Assembly (NCBI GenBank): GCA_030832185.1
Contig: JAURJQ010000016.1
Coordinates: 124,001-188,000 of the forward strand
Reading direction: 5' to 3'
DNA: 64,000 bases
From: Chitinophagales bacterium
Lineage (GTDB): Bacteria; Bacteroidota; Bacteroidia; Chitinophagales; JADJOU01
Shown here: piece by piece, positions 1-9,047 of the stretch
Layout of the letters: every line of letters starts with the position of its first letter
Numbering within the stretch: position 1 is the first letter of the stretch
Notes under the pieces: model-generated
The model's database searches: none
Seen by the model: only the letters and a program-made list of their open reading frames with translations
What the model was told of the DNA's origin: nothing
Position numbers and translations under genes: made by a program

Positions 1-2608
1 CCTTTCCATCTGTCACATAGCATCCCGCTATGGTACCAATCTTAGTGATTTTAAAGATTTCTTTTATCTCTATGTTACCTGTTACTTTTTCCTCTACTGT
101 TGGCTCAAGCATACCTTCCATGGCAGCTTTGATTTCATCTATAGCCTGATAAATAACGGAGTAATGTCGAATATCAATACTTTCTCTTTCTGCTATAGCT
201 TTGGCTTGAGCAGAAGGCCTTACTTGGAATCCAATTATAATAGCATCCGAAGCCGAAGCTAATAATACATCTGATTCTGTGATGGCTCCTACCGCTTTGT
301 GCAGAATATTCACCTGTACTTCTGGAGTAGATAGTTTGGTCAATGAATCTGAAAGTGCTTGAACTGAACCATCCACGTCACCTTTGATGATGATGTTGAG
401 TTCTTTAAATGTACCTAGAGCTAATCGTCGACCAATTTCATCTAGTGTGATATGCTTTTTAGTTCGTATTCCTTGCTCTCTTTCTAATTGAGATCGTTTG
501 TAGGCTATATTTTTCGCTTCTTGTTCGTCTGCAAATTCTCTAAATGTCTCTCCAGCAGAAGGAGCACCATTTAGTCCTAGAATTTGAACGGGCTCGCCAG
601 GATAGACTTTAGTCACTTTAGTTCCTGTATGATCATACATGGCCTTTATTTTCCCATAGTTAGAACCTACTACTAAGAAATCTCCTATATTAAGAGTACC
701 TGATAAAACTAGTACTGTGGCTACATAACCTCTACCTTTATCAAGAGAAGCTTCAATAACTGTTCCTGTAGATAATTTTTTAGCATTAGCTTTGAGCTCG
801 AGCATATCCGCTTCGAGAAGTATTTTCTCTAAAAGTTCTTCTATACCCAATCCTGATTTTGCAGATATTTCTTGATCCTGAAATTTACCTCCCCAGCTTT
901 CTACAAGGATATTCATCTCAGATAATTGAGTCCGAACACCTTCAGGGTTAGCCCCCGGTTTATCTATTTTATTGATAGCAAATATCATAGGCACATTAGC
1001 CGACTGCGCATGACTAATAGCTTCCCGAGTTTGCGGCATTACCTTATCATCTGCTGCCACAACTATGATCGCCACGTCGGTTAATTTAGCTCCTCTGGCA
1101 CGCATCGCCGTAAATGCCTCGTGACCTGGAGTATCTATAAAGGTAATTTTTCTATCATGTTTAGGGACTTTTACGTCATAGGCACCAATGTGTTGTGTGA
1201 TTCCGCCAGCTTCCTTATTAGCTACATTTGCATTTCGAATATAATCTAGTAGCGAGGTTTTACCATGATCTACGTGTCCCATAATTGTAATAATAGGAGC
1301 TCTAGATGTTAGGTCTTCAGGATTGTCCTCTTCCTCTTCTATTTCTGTGCTATCTTCTACAGAAATGAATTCTACTTCATAATCATATTCTGAGGCTAAT
1401 AGCTCAATTATTTCAGCGTCTAGTCTTTGGTTTATCGAAACGACTAACCCCATACCAAAACAGAAAGTTATAAGCTCTGTTGGCTGCTTATTCATGAGTG
1501 ATGCTAACTCGCTGACAGTTATAAATTCTGTAATTCTTAACTTACCATCATTTTCAAAATCAGCTAGTTGTTGGGCTTTTTCAGCATGGTCATCTCTTTT
1601 CTTCTTGCGGAGTTTCTGACGCAGATTTTTGGGAACCTGCACCTGAGCTTGTTTTTCGGGTCTTTTTGGTCCATCTGTGACCGTTTCTTTTTCGAATTTA
1701 TCTTTCTTCTTTTTCTTATCAAAGAAGAATTTTGCTTTATCAGGTTCACTGCCTATGACTACCCGTTGCTTCTCAGGACTTGTTTCATTAATTCTTGACC
1801 GTTTCTTTTTAGCATCTATATCATCCTCCGTTTTTACTTTTTCTACTATGGGTCTCTTAGGCGGCTCTTCTTTCTTTTCCTTTTTAGGTTTTTCCTTTTT
1901 TTCTGCGGCGAGACTTTGTAGATCTACTTTTCCTAGTTGTTTTAGCCCTTCTATTTTCTGGAATCTGGTTTCTATATGCTCTACAGATTCGTCCTCTTCT
2001 TCAAGACTGGGATCCTCTTTAGGGGTAGCCGCAGCATTATTTATATTTGATAATTCTTCTGACTTGTTTTCAGAAATCTTAGGTTTCCTTGGCCTTTTTT
2101 CTACAGTATTCTCTTCTAATTCCTTTTCTTCTTCAGTAGGGATTATCTTTTCTGTCTTTGTAAGCGTTTTCTTAGGTTTTTTATTACCTAGATTTTCTAT
2201 ATCTATCTTATCTAAAATCTTTAGCTTAATTGTTGGTTTTTCAATCTCCACTTTATCCATTGTTTCCTCAGAAATGATAGTAGTATTAGGGTCCAATTTA
2301 TCATTAGTTTCTTTTTCTGGACCTAAGATTTCTTTTTCTTCTTTATTCTCTATCTTTAGCGTTGCAGAGATTAATTTTTCCTCCCTTGGCTTATTGTGCT
2401 GTGAGAGAAACTGAGCTGATTCTTCTTTCAGATCATGTTCTGAGCTATACTTTTCATTAAGCACCGCAAACATGTCGTCCTCTATCTTTGCGTTAGGATT
2501 ATCTGCTATAGAAAATCCCTTTTCAGTGAGATATTGAACAATCTCTTCCCTAGCTACATTGAAGTAGGATGCTGCTTTTGCTAATCTTGTAGGTTTTATT
2601 AAGGACAT
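1..2608 (-). CDS. infB: Translation initiation factor IF-2 (C-terminus cut by window edge)
   Basis: IF-2 is the GTPase that brings initiator tRNA to the 30S subunit and promotes subunit joining in the cytoplasm. The reading frame is open from the ATG at 2608 to the left edge, about 869 codons, so only the end of the C-terminal region is missing. Residues 1-55 form an IF2_N helical domain. A long Lys/Glu-rich low-complexity linker follows, then a second N-terminal subdomain near residues 345-410. The G domain starts near residue 440 with the G1 motif GHVDHGKT, then DTPGHEAF and NKID. The later domains include the [10 protein letters not shown] segment. It is the third gene of rimP-nusA-infB, 59 bases after nusA. 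The charged linker explains the long Ser/Phe-rich ghost reading frames on the other strand. The identification is secure; only the truncation limits the annotation. Confidence 0.97.
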   Translation of the reverse strand, partial: MSLIKPTRLAKAASYFNVAREEIVQYLTEKGFSIADNPNAKIEDDMFAVLNEKYSSEHDLKEESAQFLSQHNKPREEKLISATLKIENKEEKEILGPEKETNDKLDPNTTIISEETMDKVEIEKPTIKLKILDKIDIENLGNKKPKKTLTKTEKIIPTEEEKELEENTVEKRPRKPKISENKSEELSNINNAAATPKEDPSLEEEDESVEHIETRFQKIEGLKQLGKVDLQSLAAEKKEKPKKEKKEEPPKRPIVEKVKTEDDIDAKKKRSRINETSPEKQRVVIGSEPDKAKFFFDKKKKKDKFEKETVTDGPKRPEKQAQVQVPKNLRQKLRKKKRDDHAEKAQQLADFENDGKLRITEFITVSELASLMNKQPTELITFCFGMGLVVSINQRLDAEIIELLASEYDYEVEFISVEDSTEIEEEEDNPEDLTSRAPIITIMGHVDHGKTSLLDYIRNANVANKEAGGITQHIGAYDVKVPKHDRKITFIDTPGHEAFTAMRARGAKLTDVAIIVVAADDKVMPQTREAISHAQSANVPMIFAINKIDKPGANPEGVRTQLSEMNILVESWGGKFQDQEISAKSGLGIEELLEKILLEADMLELKANAKKLSTGTVIEASLDKGRGYVATVLVLSGTLNIGDFLVVGSNYGKIKAMYDHTGTKVTKVYPGEPVQILGLNGAPSAGETFREFADEQEAKNIAYKRSQLEREQGIRTKKHITLDEIGRRLALGTFKELNIIIKGDVDGSVQALSDSLTKLSTPEVQVNILHKAVGAITESDVLLASASDAIIIGFQVRPSAQAKAIAERESIDIRHYSVIYQAIDEIKAAMEGMLEPTVEEKVTGNIEIKEIFKITKIGTIAGCYVTDGK

Positions 2609-2667
2609 TTATTTTTTTATTCTTGAATAATTTTTTTCTTCTTGTGGTATCTCAAAGAAGAGTGTTT

Positions 2668-3909
2668 TTATGATTTGTCAAATTCTGATTTAAGAACATG
2701 CATTACGTCTCTTACCGTTTCTTCTTCTAAATCTGCTCTTTTGGCTAATTCATCTACGGTAAGACTTAATACACTCTTCGCTGTGTCGCAGCCTACTTTT
2801 TTTATTTCATCTATAATCCAGCCCTCTATTTCGTCTTTGAATTCATCGAGGTCTATATCTTCCTCATCTGTATCGATATCTCTATAAACGTCTATTTTAT
2901 AATCTATCAGTCTACTAGCTAGCTTGATGTTTACTCCATTTTTACCTATAGCTAGAGATACCTGATCGGGTTCTAACCATACCTTTACCCGTCTATTTTT
3001 TTCATCTATTTCTACTGAGTTTATAGCTGCAGGTGCTAGAGATCGCTGAATAAAGAGTGGAAAATTAGTTGTATAATTTATTATATCTATATTTTCATTT
3101 TGCAGCTCACGCACTATTCCATGAATTCTAGATCCTTTGACTCCTACGCAGGCGCCTACAGGGTCTATTCTATCATCATAGCTTTCTACAGCTATCTTAG
3201 CTTTTTCACCAGGCTCACGAACGACTTTTTTAATCGCTATGATGCCTTCCATAATCTCAGAAACTTCTAATTCAAGCATAGCTTCTAGAAATTTAGGGTC
3301 CGTTCTAGACAACCTAACCTTTGGTAAATTGTTTCGAAGTTCTACATCTTTAATCACAGCACGAACGGTGTCTCCTTTCTTGAAGAAATCACTTTTTATT
3401 TGTTCTGATTTAGGTAAGACCAATTCATTTCCTTCGTCATCCATTATTAGGATTTCGTTTTTCCAAACCTGGTATACCTCGCCATGAACGATTTCGCCTA
3501 CCCTTTCTTTGTACTTTTTGTACACCTCATCTTTCTCTAACTCAGTGACTCTGGAGTTAAGTGTTTGCTTAGCAGCCATAATGGAGCGTCTAGTAAATTG
3601 CTTTATTTCTATCTGCTCATAGGTCTCTTCACCCAGCTCAAAACTCTCGTCTATCAACTTGGCTTCAGTGATTCCAACTTCTTTGACTTTGTCTGCCACA
3701 GCATCATCTTCTACGATTGTTCGTATTTGGTAGATTTCTATTTGACCTTTGTCCGTGTTGACCACTACGTCAAAATTGTCCGTATTACCATATTTTTTCT
3801 TCAGCGAGGTCTTGAATGTATCTTCAAGAAGTCTCATCATTTTGACTTTGTCTATGTTTTTTTGTTCTTTAAACTCCGAGAACGAATCGATTAAGTCTAT
3901 AGTGTTCAT
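2668..3909 (-). CDS. nusA: Transcription termination/antitermination factor NusA
   Basis: NusA binds RNA polymerase and nascent RNA to modulate pausing, termination and antitermination. The 413-residue protein has the NusA N-terminal polymerase-binding domain (about 1-130), an S1 domain (about 138-200, starting GEIVHGEVYQVWK), and tandem KH domains (about 210-350). The KH region includes DPVGACVGVKGSRI and a second KH with LAIGKNGVNIKLASRL. A short helix-hairpin-helix-like C-terminus follows (about 365-413). It lacks the long acidic C-terminal repeats of the E. coli protein (495 residues), which is usual outside gammaproteobacteria. It begins 2 bases after the rimP stop, so the two genes are probably translationally coupled. 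In E. coli NusA autoregulates this operon; the hairpin in the rimP leader makes a similar loop conceivable here. Confidence 0.97.
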   Translation of the reverse strand: MNTIDLIDSFSEFKEQKNIDKVKMMRLLEDTFKTSLKKKYGNTDNFDVVVNTDKGQIEIYQIRTIVEDDAVADKVKEVGITEAKLIDESFELGEETYEQIEIKQFTRRSIMAAKQTLNSRVTELEKDEVYKKYKERVGEIVHGEVYQVWKNEILIMDDEGNELVLPKSEQIKSDFFKKGDTVRAVIKDVELRNNLPKVRLSRTDPKFLEAMLELEVSEIMEGIIAIKKVVREPGEKAKIAVESYDDRIDPVGACVGVKGSRIHGIVRELQNENIDIINYTTNFPLFIQRSLAPAAINSVEIDEKNRRVKVWLEPDQVSLAIGKNGVNIKLASRLIDYKIDVYRDIDTDEEDIDLDEFKDEIEGWIIDEIKKVGCDTAKSVLSLTVDELAKRADLEEETVRDVMHVLKSEFDKS

Positions 3910-3911
3910 TG

Positions 3912-4391
3912 TTATTTCTTTTTAAAATTTGTGGGTACTGGTATGAGTGCTTTTTTAATTTCTGTGTAATTTAATATATGTTCTATTTTTTTTTCTTCTT
4001 CTTTCGTTTTTTTATTCTTAGCTATCAACTGAACTATGGTTACATTGGTATCATTCACATCCTTTACTTCTCCTTCAATCGATATTCCTTCATTCGTCAA
4101 TATTTCCAGTTTTTTTCCCATTCTTTTCTTGTATTGAAAAGGATGTAATAGCGGATTTGACATTCCTGGAGAGGATACATTAAATGAAAATTTAGTTAAA
4201 ACATCATCTGATTCTTCCTCCAGTTTATTTTGAATATATCTACTCAGCTTACCACATTGTTCTATCGTTATATTATCCATTCCATCGGCATAAACCTCTA
4301 TGGCACCTGCCGCTTGTTCTACTTTTACTAGAAATAAATTATGCTCTTTGCAGAACTCTTCACCCCATTCTTTTATCTTTTCTAAATACAT
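3912..4391 (-). CDS. rimP: Ribosome maturation factor RimP
   Basis: RimP assists late assembly of the 30S ribosomal subunit. The 159-residue length fits the family. The N-terminal alpha/beta domain (about 1-80) includes VEVYADGMDNITIEQCGKLS and the region leading to FNVSSPGMSNPLLH. The latter is a variant of the conserved VSSPGxxRPL motif in which Ser-Asn replaces the usual Asp/Glu-Arg. The C-terminal SH3-like domain (about 85-150) is rich in Lys and Glu. As first gene of the rimP-nusA-infB operon it has the order conserved across bacteria. It is preceded by a strong promoter-like site and a terminator-like hairpin, annotated separately. Confidence 0.95.
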   Translation of the reverse strand: MYLEKIKEWGEEFCKEHNLFLVKVEQAAGAIEVYADGMDNITIEQCGKLSRYIQNKLEEESDDVLTKFSFNVSSPGMSNPLLHPFQYKKRMGKKLEILTNEGISIEGEVKDVNDTNVTIVQLIAKNKKTKEEEKKIEHILNYTEIKKALIPVPTNFKKK

Positions 4392-4407
4392 TCTCTACTC
4401 TTAGTTT

Positions 4408-4439
4408 AAAAAAATAGGGAAGCAAACCTGCTTCCCTAT
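4408..4439 (-). terminator. Terminator-like hairpin in the rimP-nusA-infB leader (possible attenuator)
   Basis: Read on the minus strand, ATAGGGAAGC (4439-4430) pairs perfectly with GCTTCCCTAT (4423-4414) across a 6-base loop. Seven Us follow directly (4414-4408), which is the canonical form of an intrinsic terminator. It lies between the putative promoter (4466-4495) and the rimP start codon at 4391. No minus-strand gene lies upstream whose 3' end it could serve. On the plus strand no U-run follows, so the element is oriented with the operon. Terminator form is seen directly; a regulatory role is inferred. Confidence 0.7.
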
Positions 4440-4465
4440 CAATTCTATCCGTCTATTTCTGAATG

Positions 4466-4495
4466 CAAATATAATGCTTATTTTTTGAATGTCAA
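4466..4495 (-). promoter_or_regulatory. Promoter of the rimP-nusA-infB operon
   Basis: On the minus strand TTGACA (4495-4490) is followed by TATATTTG (4473-4466), with 19 bases between the TTG and the TAnnTTTG element. This is the best match in the window to the Bacteroidota sigma-ABfr consensus. Transcription would start near 4460, giving a leader of about 70 bases, long for this window. Confidence 0.75.
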
Positions 4496-4700
4496 TAGAT
4501 TTTTTATAATTAGGTGCTAAGTTTCGTTAATGTATAGGGTATATAATTGTTTTATCATTTTAAATGAAACTATTTTCCAAATACTTTATAGACTGCTTTA
4601 TTGGAATTTTACACATTTTAATAACTAAAATCATCTAATTTGATATGCAACAAAAAAGAATAAATTTTTTTCTGTTAGTGCTTATCTTAACCACTATTAA

Positions 4701-4781
4701 AGAGACTCTTGAATCCGCTGTGCTTCATTAGGAATGACGCAAATGGTCAGAGACTTCGTCATTCCTGCGAACGCAGGAATC
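4701..4781. repeat. Two-unit palindromic intergenic repeat (REP/MITE-like)
   Basis: GGAATGACG at 4731-4739 is inverted as CGTCATTCC at 4757-4765, with a second perfect palindrome ATTCCTGCG-AA-CGCAGGAAT at 4761-4780. Both halves resemble the dispersed GTCATTCC...GGAAT(C) palindromes common in bacterial genomes. The 4701-4739 half (agagactcttgaatccgc...) looks like a degenerate copy of the same family in the opposite orientation. GC content is visibly higher than the flanks. Copy number cannot be judged from one window. Confidence 0.6.
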
Positions 4782-4847
4782 TTTACATAGTTTTGTCGCA
4801 AGCAGGCCTACTAGCATAATTTTTTTATCATTTAATTCTTATTTAAA

Positions 4848-4855
4848 TAAATTTG
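4848..4855 (+). promoter_or_regulatory. Promoter -7 element abutting the LEA-type lipoprotein start
   Basis: TAAATTTG matches the Bacteroidota TAnnTTTG element. It ends only 4 bases before the GTG start codon at 4860, which puts the expected transcription start at or next to the start codon. The mRNA may therefore be leaderless. No clear TTG is present at the expected upstream spacing. Confidence 0.45.
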
Positions 4856-4859
4856 TGAA

Positions 4860-5324
4860 GTGAAATACATTTTTTTCTTAATAATCAGCTTCAATCTGCT
4901 TTCTTGTAAAATCTCCGAGCCTACATTCAAGAATATTGGACAATGGCAGATTTCTAAAATCAATGGTACCGAAGTCACTGTTTCGAATACAGCTTTTTTC
5001 TATAACCCCAATACTGTGGACGGTATAAAAATAAACGGAATCAATCTAGCCGTGCAGACGGAGGGAAAAAATTTAGGTAAATTAGAGATAAGTGAACCCA
5101 TCATGACCATTCCTAAGCTTTCAGACTTTCAAATACCGATAAGTTTTGTTATCAATATCTCAGATTTGATTGGCAATTTGTCATCTATAATCAGTATTGT
5201 ATCAGGTAAAACTGTAGATTTAAGATGTTTAGGAGCTGTAAATGTAGGTTATGCTATATTTAGTAAATCTATTAAGATAGACCAAACGATTCCAGTGAAC
5301 ATAAAAGACATTAAACAATTATAA
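4860..5324 (+). CDS. LEA type 2 family lipoprotein
   Basis: This 154-residue protein has a signal peptide with a lipobox ending LLSC (Cys16), so it is probably a periplasm-facing lipoprotein. The rest looks like a single LEA14/WHy-type beta-sandwich: a segment on 'filling' between strands (VSNTAFFYNPNTVDGIKING) is followed by alternating strands and a C-terminal strand pair ending in the VPVNIKD-like VNIKD. Proteins of this family occur widely in Bacteroidota with no established function. The start is GTG at 4860: the in-frame stop at 4848-4850 leaves no upstream ATG, and any later start would destroy the signal peptide. It lies 9 bases before the metalloprotease gene and is probably cotranscribed with it. 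The family call is moderate; the lipoprotein call is firmer. Confidence 0.7.
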   Translation: MKYIFFLIISFNLLSCKISEPTFKNIGQWQISKINGTEVTVSNTAFFYNPNTVDGIKINGINLAVQTEGKNLGKLEISEPIMTIPKLSDFQIPISFVINISDLIGNLSSIISIVSGKTVDLRCLGAVNVGYAIFSKSIKIDQTIPVNIKDIKQL

Positions 5325-5333
5325 ATAAAATAT

Positions 5334-7313
5334 ATGAAAATTAAGTTATTATTTCTTGTATGCATTATTACCTTTCATTCACATGCCCAGTTTTCATGCG
5401 GCACTAAGGATAAGGATTATGATCAATGGATTGCAGATATAGGTCGCCCAGAACTTAATCCTGATTATTTAGGTCCACGTTCTATTACTTATATTCCTAT
5501 TCATTACCACATTGTTTCTAGAGGCAATGGTTTTGGTGGTTATCCACTAAATTACCTTTATTTTATTCATTGTGATATGAATTTCCATTTTGAGAAATCA
5601 AAAATCAATATTAGATTTTATATTGACACAATTAGTTATATAAAATCTGACAACTATTTTGATATCCAAAAGCCTGAGGATATAACACTTATGGGTCTGT
5701 ATAATACATTAAATCACTGCAATATATATTTGGTGAATGATCCTAGTGGCGCCTGTGGCTATGTGACAGATTTCCCAACAATGAACGATCCTTCTCAGCG
5801 GAGTGGAATTTTTATGCAGGCCTCTGCTGAAAAATTCGATTGTTCAAATCCAGGAAATAAAACCTTGCCCCACGAAATGGGTCATTGGTTAGATCTTCGT
5901 CATACTTTTTTTAAGTGGGAAGGGAATACCTATCCTCCTAATTTAGCTCAGCATCCTAAAACGGAATGGGAAAATGTGGATAGAACTGGACCATTAGCTA
6001 ATTGTTTGACAAAAGGAGATGGATTCTGTGATACAGACCCAGATTACCTTCCACAGCGTTGGAAATGCCCCTATTCAGGTGCTCCATTTTCCGACCCTAA
6101 TGGCAAAACCATACAAATGAATGTCATAGGTAGAAATTTTATGTCTTATTCGGATGATGAATGCTCGGATACCTTTTCACCACTGCAAGCCAAACGAATG
6201 GAAGCAGCCATGGCTAACTATACGGATAGAAAAGATCTTCTACTATTAAAAGTGCCTGTTTTTCCTGAAATCGGGGCTTTTACATATTTCTATCCTAAAC
6301 AACAGACCAATGTCAATGCACGTTTTGCTCGAAAAAATTTCCAATTGAAATTTAATAGCTTGCCTGGCACTACAAAATACCTAGTAACCTTAGGTAAAAG
6401 TACTAATACAACAATTAATAATAGTTATGACTTTTTGCCCACAGACCTTCTGATAGATACCTTGATTTCGGATACTTTTCTCACCGTACCTACCTCCAAA
6501 TTAGGACCTGCACTGAATAATACTTATTTCTATTGGAAAGTGCGTGCTTTCAATAAAATGTCTGCCTGTGGTGATAACGTGATAACAAAACAAGCATTTA
6601 GATTACGTGATATTAATTTTAGTTTTCAAGGGGTAAATCCTACATGTAATGGAGATAACAATGGAAAGCTTTTAATCCTAGACAGCACTGGTATGACTAC
6701 CAATACATATTTCTACAATGGTACTAGTGTCTCCGGTAAAGAAATTACTAATAAAGGAGCGGGCCTGCATACGCTCGAGGTTAGGCTGCAAGATGGGTCC
6801 TCTGTATTTTTCGATGTACAGTTGAGTGATCCTGCGAAAGTGACCGCTGTTACTACCTATCCTACTAGTTTTGCCGCTACAGTGACAGGTCAGGGTGGAA
6901 CGCCTCCATACACCTACACATGGAGTAACGGTAAAACAGGTGGAGCTCAAACTGGATTAGCTGCGGGAACTTATGGGGTGACTATTACTGATAAAAATGG
7001 CTGTAAGTTGGAAGAATATTCAGTGAAGATCAATGCGAATGGCAGTGGCGGAAGTAATATATCGAATGGAAATATGGAGGGTATCAGTTTATTTCCAAAT
7101 ATAGTTAGCTATGGTGAATATATAGCTGTGAAGGAGTTGAACAGTCCAATGAAAGTGGAAATATATGATATGTCTAGCAAGCTTGTGAAAAATTTATCAC
7201 TCACACCAGATCAACCAAAATTTGCATGGGAAATCAAGAATCATGGTCTATATTTCATAAAACTAACCAATTCAAAAGGCGAAGAACATATTGAAAAAAT
7301 AGAAAGCAAATAG
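5334..7313 (+). CDS. T9SS-secreted M43-family metalloprotease with SprB repeat
   Basis: This 659-residue exported protein begins with a signal peptide (about 1-18, cleaved near HSHAQ). The catalytic domain carries the zinc motif HEMGHWLDLRH (His180, Glu181, His184, His190), matching HExxHxxxxxH of pappalysin-like M43 peptidases. A Met-turn (NFMSYSDDECSDTFSP) and conserved Cys residues follow near residues 265-280. Residues about 310-420 look like a fibronectin III-like domain, and about 430-570 hold SprB-type repeats (GTPPYTYTWSNGKTGG, LAAGTYGVTITDKNGC). The last 80 residues form a type A T9SS sorting domain (ISLFPN..., YDMSSKLVKN, GLYFIKLTN). It would be secreted across the outer membrane and probably act on external protein. 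The substrate is unknown. Confidence 0.9.
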   Translation: MKIKLLFLVCIITFHSHAQFSCGTKDKDYDQWIADIGRPELNPDYLGPRSITYIPIHYHIVSRGNGFGGYPLNYLYFIHCDMNFHFEKSKINIRFYIDTISYIKSDNYFDIQKPEDITLMGLYNTLNHCNIYLVNDPSGACGYVTDFPTMNDPSQRSGIFMQASAEKFDCSNPGNKTLPHEMGHWLDLRHTFFKWEGNTYPPNLAQHPKTEWENVDRTGPLANCLTKGDGFCDTDPDYLPQRWKCPYSGAPFSDPNGKTIQMNVIGRNFMSYSDDECSDTFSPLQAKRMEAAMANYTDRKDLLLLKVPVFPEIGAFTYFYPKQQTNVNARFARKNFQLKFNSLPGTTKYLVTLGKSTNTTINNSYDFLPTDLLIDTLISDTFLTVPTSKLGPALNNTYFYWKVRAFNKMSACGDNVITKQAFRLRDINFSFQGVNPTCNGDNNGKLLILDSTGMTTNTYFYNGTSVSGKEITNKGAGLHTLEVRLQDGSSVFFDVQLSDPAKVTAVTTYPTSFAATVTGQGGTPPYTYTWSNGKTGGAQTGLAAGTYGVTITDKNGCKLEEYSVKINANGSGGSNISNGNMEGISLFPNIVSYGEYIAVKELNSPMKVEIYDMSSKLVKNLSLTPDQPKFAWEIKNHGLYFIKLTNSKGEEHIEKIESK

Positions 7314-7445
7314 CCAATTCTATAGGAATTGCATTTAAACTGTAAAAGCGATTTGACGTTTCCTAATAACTGATGCAGATTTTAGGTCAAAAAAATAGTT
7401 CTCGCCATACAGGGAGACAAATCTTTTTATTTATATTTAAAAAAA

Positions 7446-8966
7446 TTAAGACTGCTTTTCAGGTCGCATTTGAGGGAAGAGTAGTACCTCTTGTATCGTT
7501 TTATTATTGGTCAGAAACATACACAATCTATCTATTCCTATGCCGAGTCCAGAGGTCGGAGGCATGCCGTATTCTAGAGATCGAACAAAATCCATGTCTA
7601 TCATCATCGCTTCATCATCACCTTTTTCTGCCAATTTTAACTGCTCCTGGAATCGCTCCAATTGATCAATAGGATCATTGAGTTCACTATAGGCATTGGC
7701 TACCTCCTTTCCATTGATAAATAACTCAAAACGCTCCGTTAACTGAGGGTCTGTTCTATGCTTTTTACAAAGAGGTGACATCTCGATAGGGTAATCGATA
7801 ATAAAGGTAGGTTGAATCAAATGCTTTTCACATTTTTCGCCAAACAATTCATCTATTAATTTACCTCTACCCATAGTATCATCTACGCTGACACTTTGAC
7901 TTTTACAGAAGGCTTTAAGCTCCCCTTCATTCATGGCTGAAATATCGGTACCTGTATATTTTTTTATGACATCATACATGCTGATTCGCTCATAAGGTCC
8001 TGCATATTGTATCATTTTTCCATCAAATTCTATTTCAGATTTTTGATAGACTTTTTGCACGATATGCTCCAGCATAGATTCTGTGAAATTCATCATCCAA
8101 TGATAGTCTTTATAGGATATATAAATTTCCATAGCAGTAAACTCAGGATTGTGCGTACGATCTATTCCCTCATTCCTAAAATTTCGTGAAAATTCAAAAA
8201 CGCCTTCAAATCCACCTACAATTAATCGTTTTAGATATAGCTCGTTGGCTATTCTTAAATACAATGGAATGTCGAGTGCATTATGATGTGTCGTAAATGG
8301 CCTAGCAGCAGCACCTCCAGGTATAGATTGTAAGACAGGTGTATCTACTTCTATATATCCTTTATTTAAAAAGAAGTCTCGCATAGCTTGAATAATTTTA
8401 GCACGTGCTATAAACGTTTCTTTTACTCCTTTATTGACTATTAGGTCTACATATCGCTGCCTGTAGCGCATTTCGATATCTGAGAAAGCATCATGTATGT
8501 TACCTTCTGCATCTGTTTTGACTATAGGTAGAGGCTTGATAGATTTAGATAAAAAGGTCATGGCACTTGCATGCAGACTGGTATGACCTGTTTGGGTCTT
8601 GAATACCTTACCATAAAAACCGACGAAGTCGCCAATATCCATGTATTTTTTAAACAAATCATTGTAAACGGATTTATCTTCACCTGGACATAATTCATCC
8701 CGATTCAGATAGACTTGGATTCTACCTGTACTATCTTGAATCTCTGCAAAGGAGGCTTTACCCATGATTCTTTTCTGCATGAGACGTCCTGCGATCATTA
8801 CATCTTGAAAATTATTCTTTTCCTCTGAAAAATCTGAGAGTATTTCTTTGGCATGATGACTTACCTTAAATTCCTCTGCAGGAAAAGGTTCAATTCCCAT
8901 GTCAATGATGGCCTGTAAATTTTTTCTTCGCTGAATTTCTAACTCAGTTAAACTGATATGCTCCAT
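7446..8966 (-). CDS. lysS: Lysine--tRNA ligase (class II)
   Basis: LysS charges tRNA-Lys with lysine in the cytoplasm. The 506-residue length is typical. An N-terminal OB-fold anticodon-binding domain (about 50-160; IMGKASFAEIQDSTGRIQVY) precedes the class II catalytic core. The core has motif 2 around FRNEGIDRTHNPEFTAMEIY and motif 3 GLGIGIDRLCMFLTN near the C-terminus. The signature GGAAARPFTTHHNAL, diagnostic of class II LysRS, is present. A TATATTTG promoter element lies at 8994-8987, about 20 bases before the start. The gene is monocistronic and divergent from the Omp85-like gene. Confidence 0.97.
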   Translation of the reverse strand: MEHISLTELEIQRRKNLQAIIDMGIEPFPAEEFKVSHHAKEILSDFSEEKNNFQDVMIAGRLMQKRIMGKASFAEIQDSTGRIQVYLNRDELCPGEDKSVYNDLFKKYMDIGDFVGFYGKVFKTQTGHTSLHASAMTFLSKSIKPLPIVKTDAEGNIHDAFSDIEMRYRQRYVDLIVNKGVKETFIARAKIIQAMRDFFLNKGYIEVDTPVLQSIPGGAAARPFTTHHNALDIPLYLRIANELYLKRLIVGGFEGVFEFSRNFRNEGIDRTHNPEFTAMEIYISYKDYHWMMNFTESMLEHIVQKVYQKSEIEFDGKMIQYAGPYERISMYDVIKKYTGTDISAMNEGELKAFCKSQSVSVDDTMGRGKLIDELFGEKCEKHLIQPTFIIDYPIEMSPLCKKHRTDPQLTERFELFINGKEVANAYSELNDPIDQLERFQEQLKLAEKGDDEAMMIDMDFVRSLEYGMPPTSGLGIGIDRLCMFLTNNKTIQEVLLFPQMRPEKQS

Positions 8967-8986
8967 AAATTTGTTGAAAATAGGTG

Positions 8987-8994
8987 CAAATATA
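8987..8994 (-). promoter_or_regulatory. Promoter -7 element of lysS
   Basis: TATATTTG on the minus strand fits TAnnTTTG and ends 20 bases before the lysS start codon, implying a leader of roughly 15 bases. An upstream TTG at the usual distance is not clear; the region is A/T only. Confidence 0.55.
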
Positions 8995-9047
8995 GGCTTA
9001 TTTTATATAATTAAAAGTCTATCTTTACTTAATTATAGAATTTTTAA

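Larger units (their letters stand above)
4392..4859. other. Intergenic region between rimP and the LEA-type lipoprotein gene
   Basis: This 468-base stretch holds the rimP leader hairpin and promoter at its left end. An AT-rich section (about 4500-4640) with no recognisable gene follows. Then comes a 28-codon open frame starting with a signal-peptide-like segment (4645-4731), a palindromic repeat (4701-4781), and the promoter of the next plus-strand gene (TAAATTTG, 4848-4855). The 28-codon frame is discussed as a finding and is not annotated as a gene. Confidence 0.6.

Noticed and set aside
1677-2414. Long Ser/Phe-rich plus-strand frame
   Set aside because: It is the complement of the Lys/Glu-rich linker of infB, and composition alone keeps it open; no start signal, promoter or family match.
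7315-7331. CAATTC/GAATTG inverted repeat as a terminator after the M43 gene
   Set aside because: The stem is only six bases and A/T-rich, with no U-run of note.
7373-7672. Plus-strand frame over the lysS 3' end
   Set aside because: Mostly complementary to the conserved end of lysS, with no family signal.
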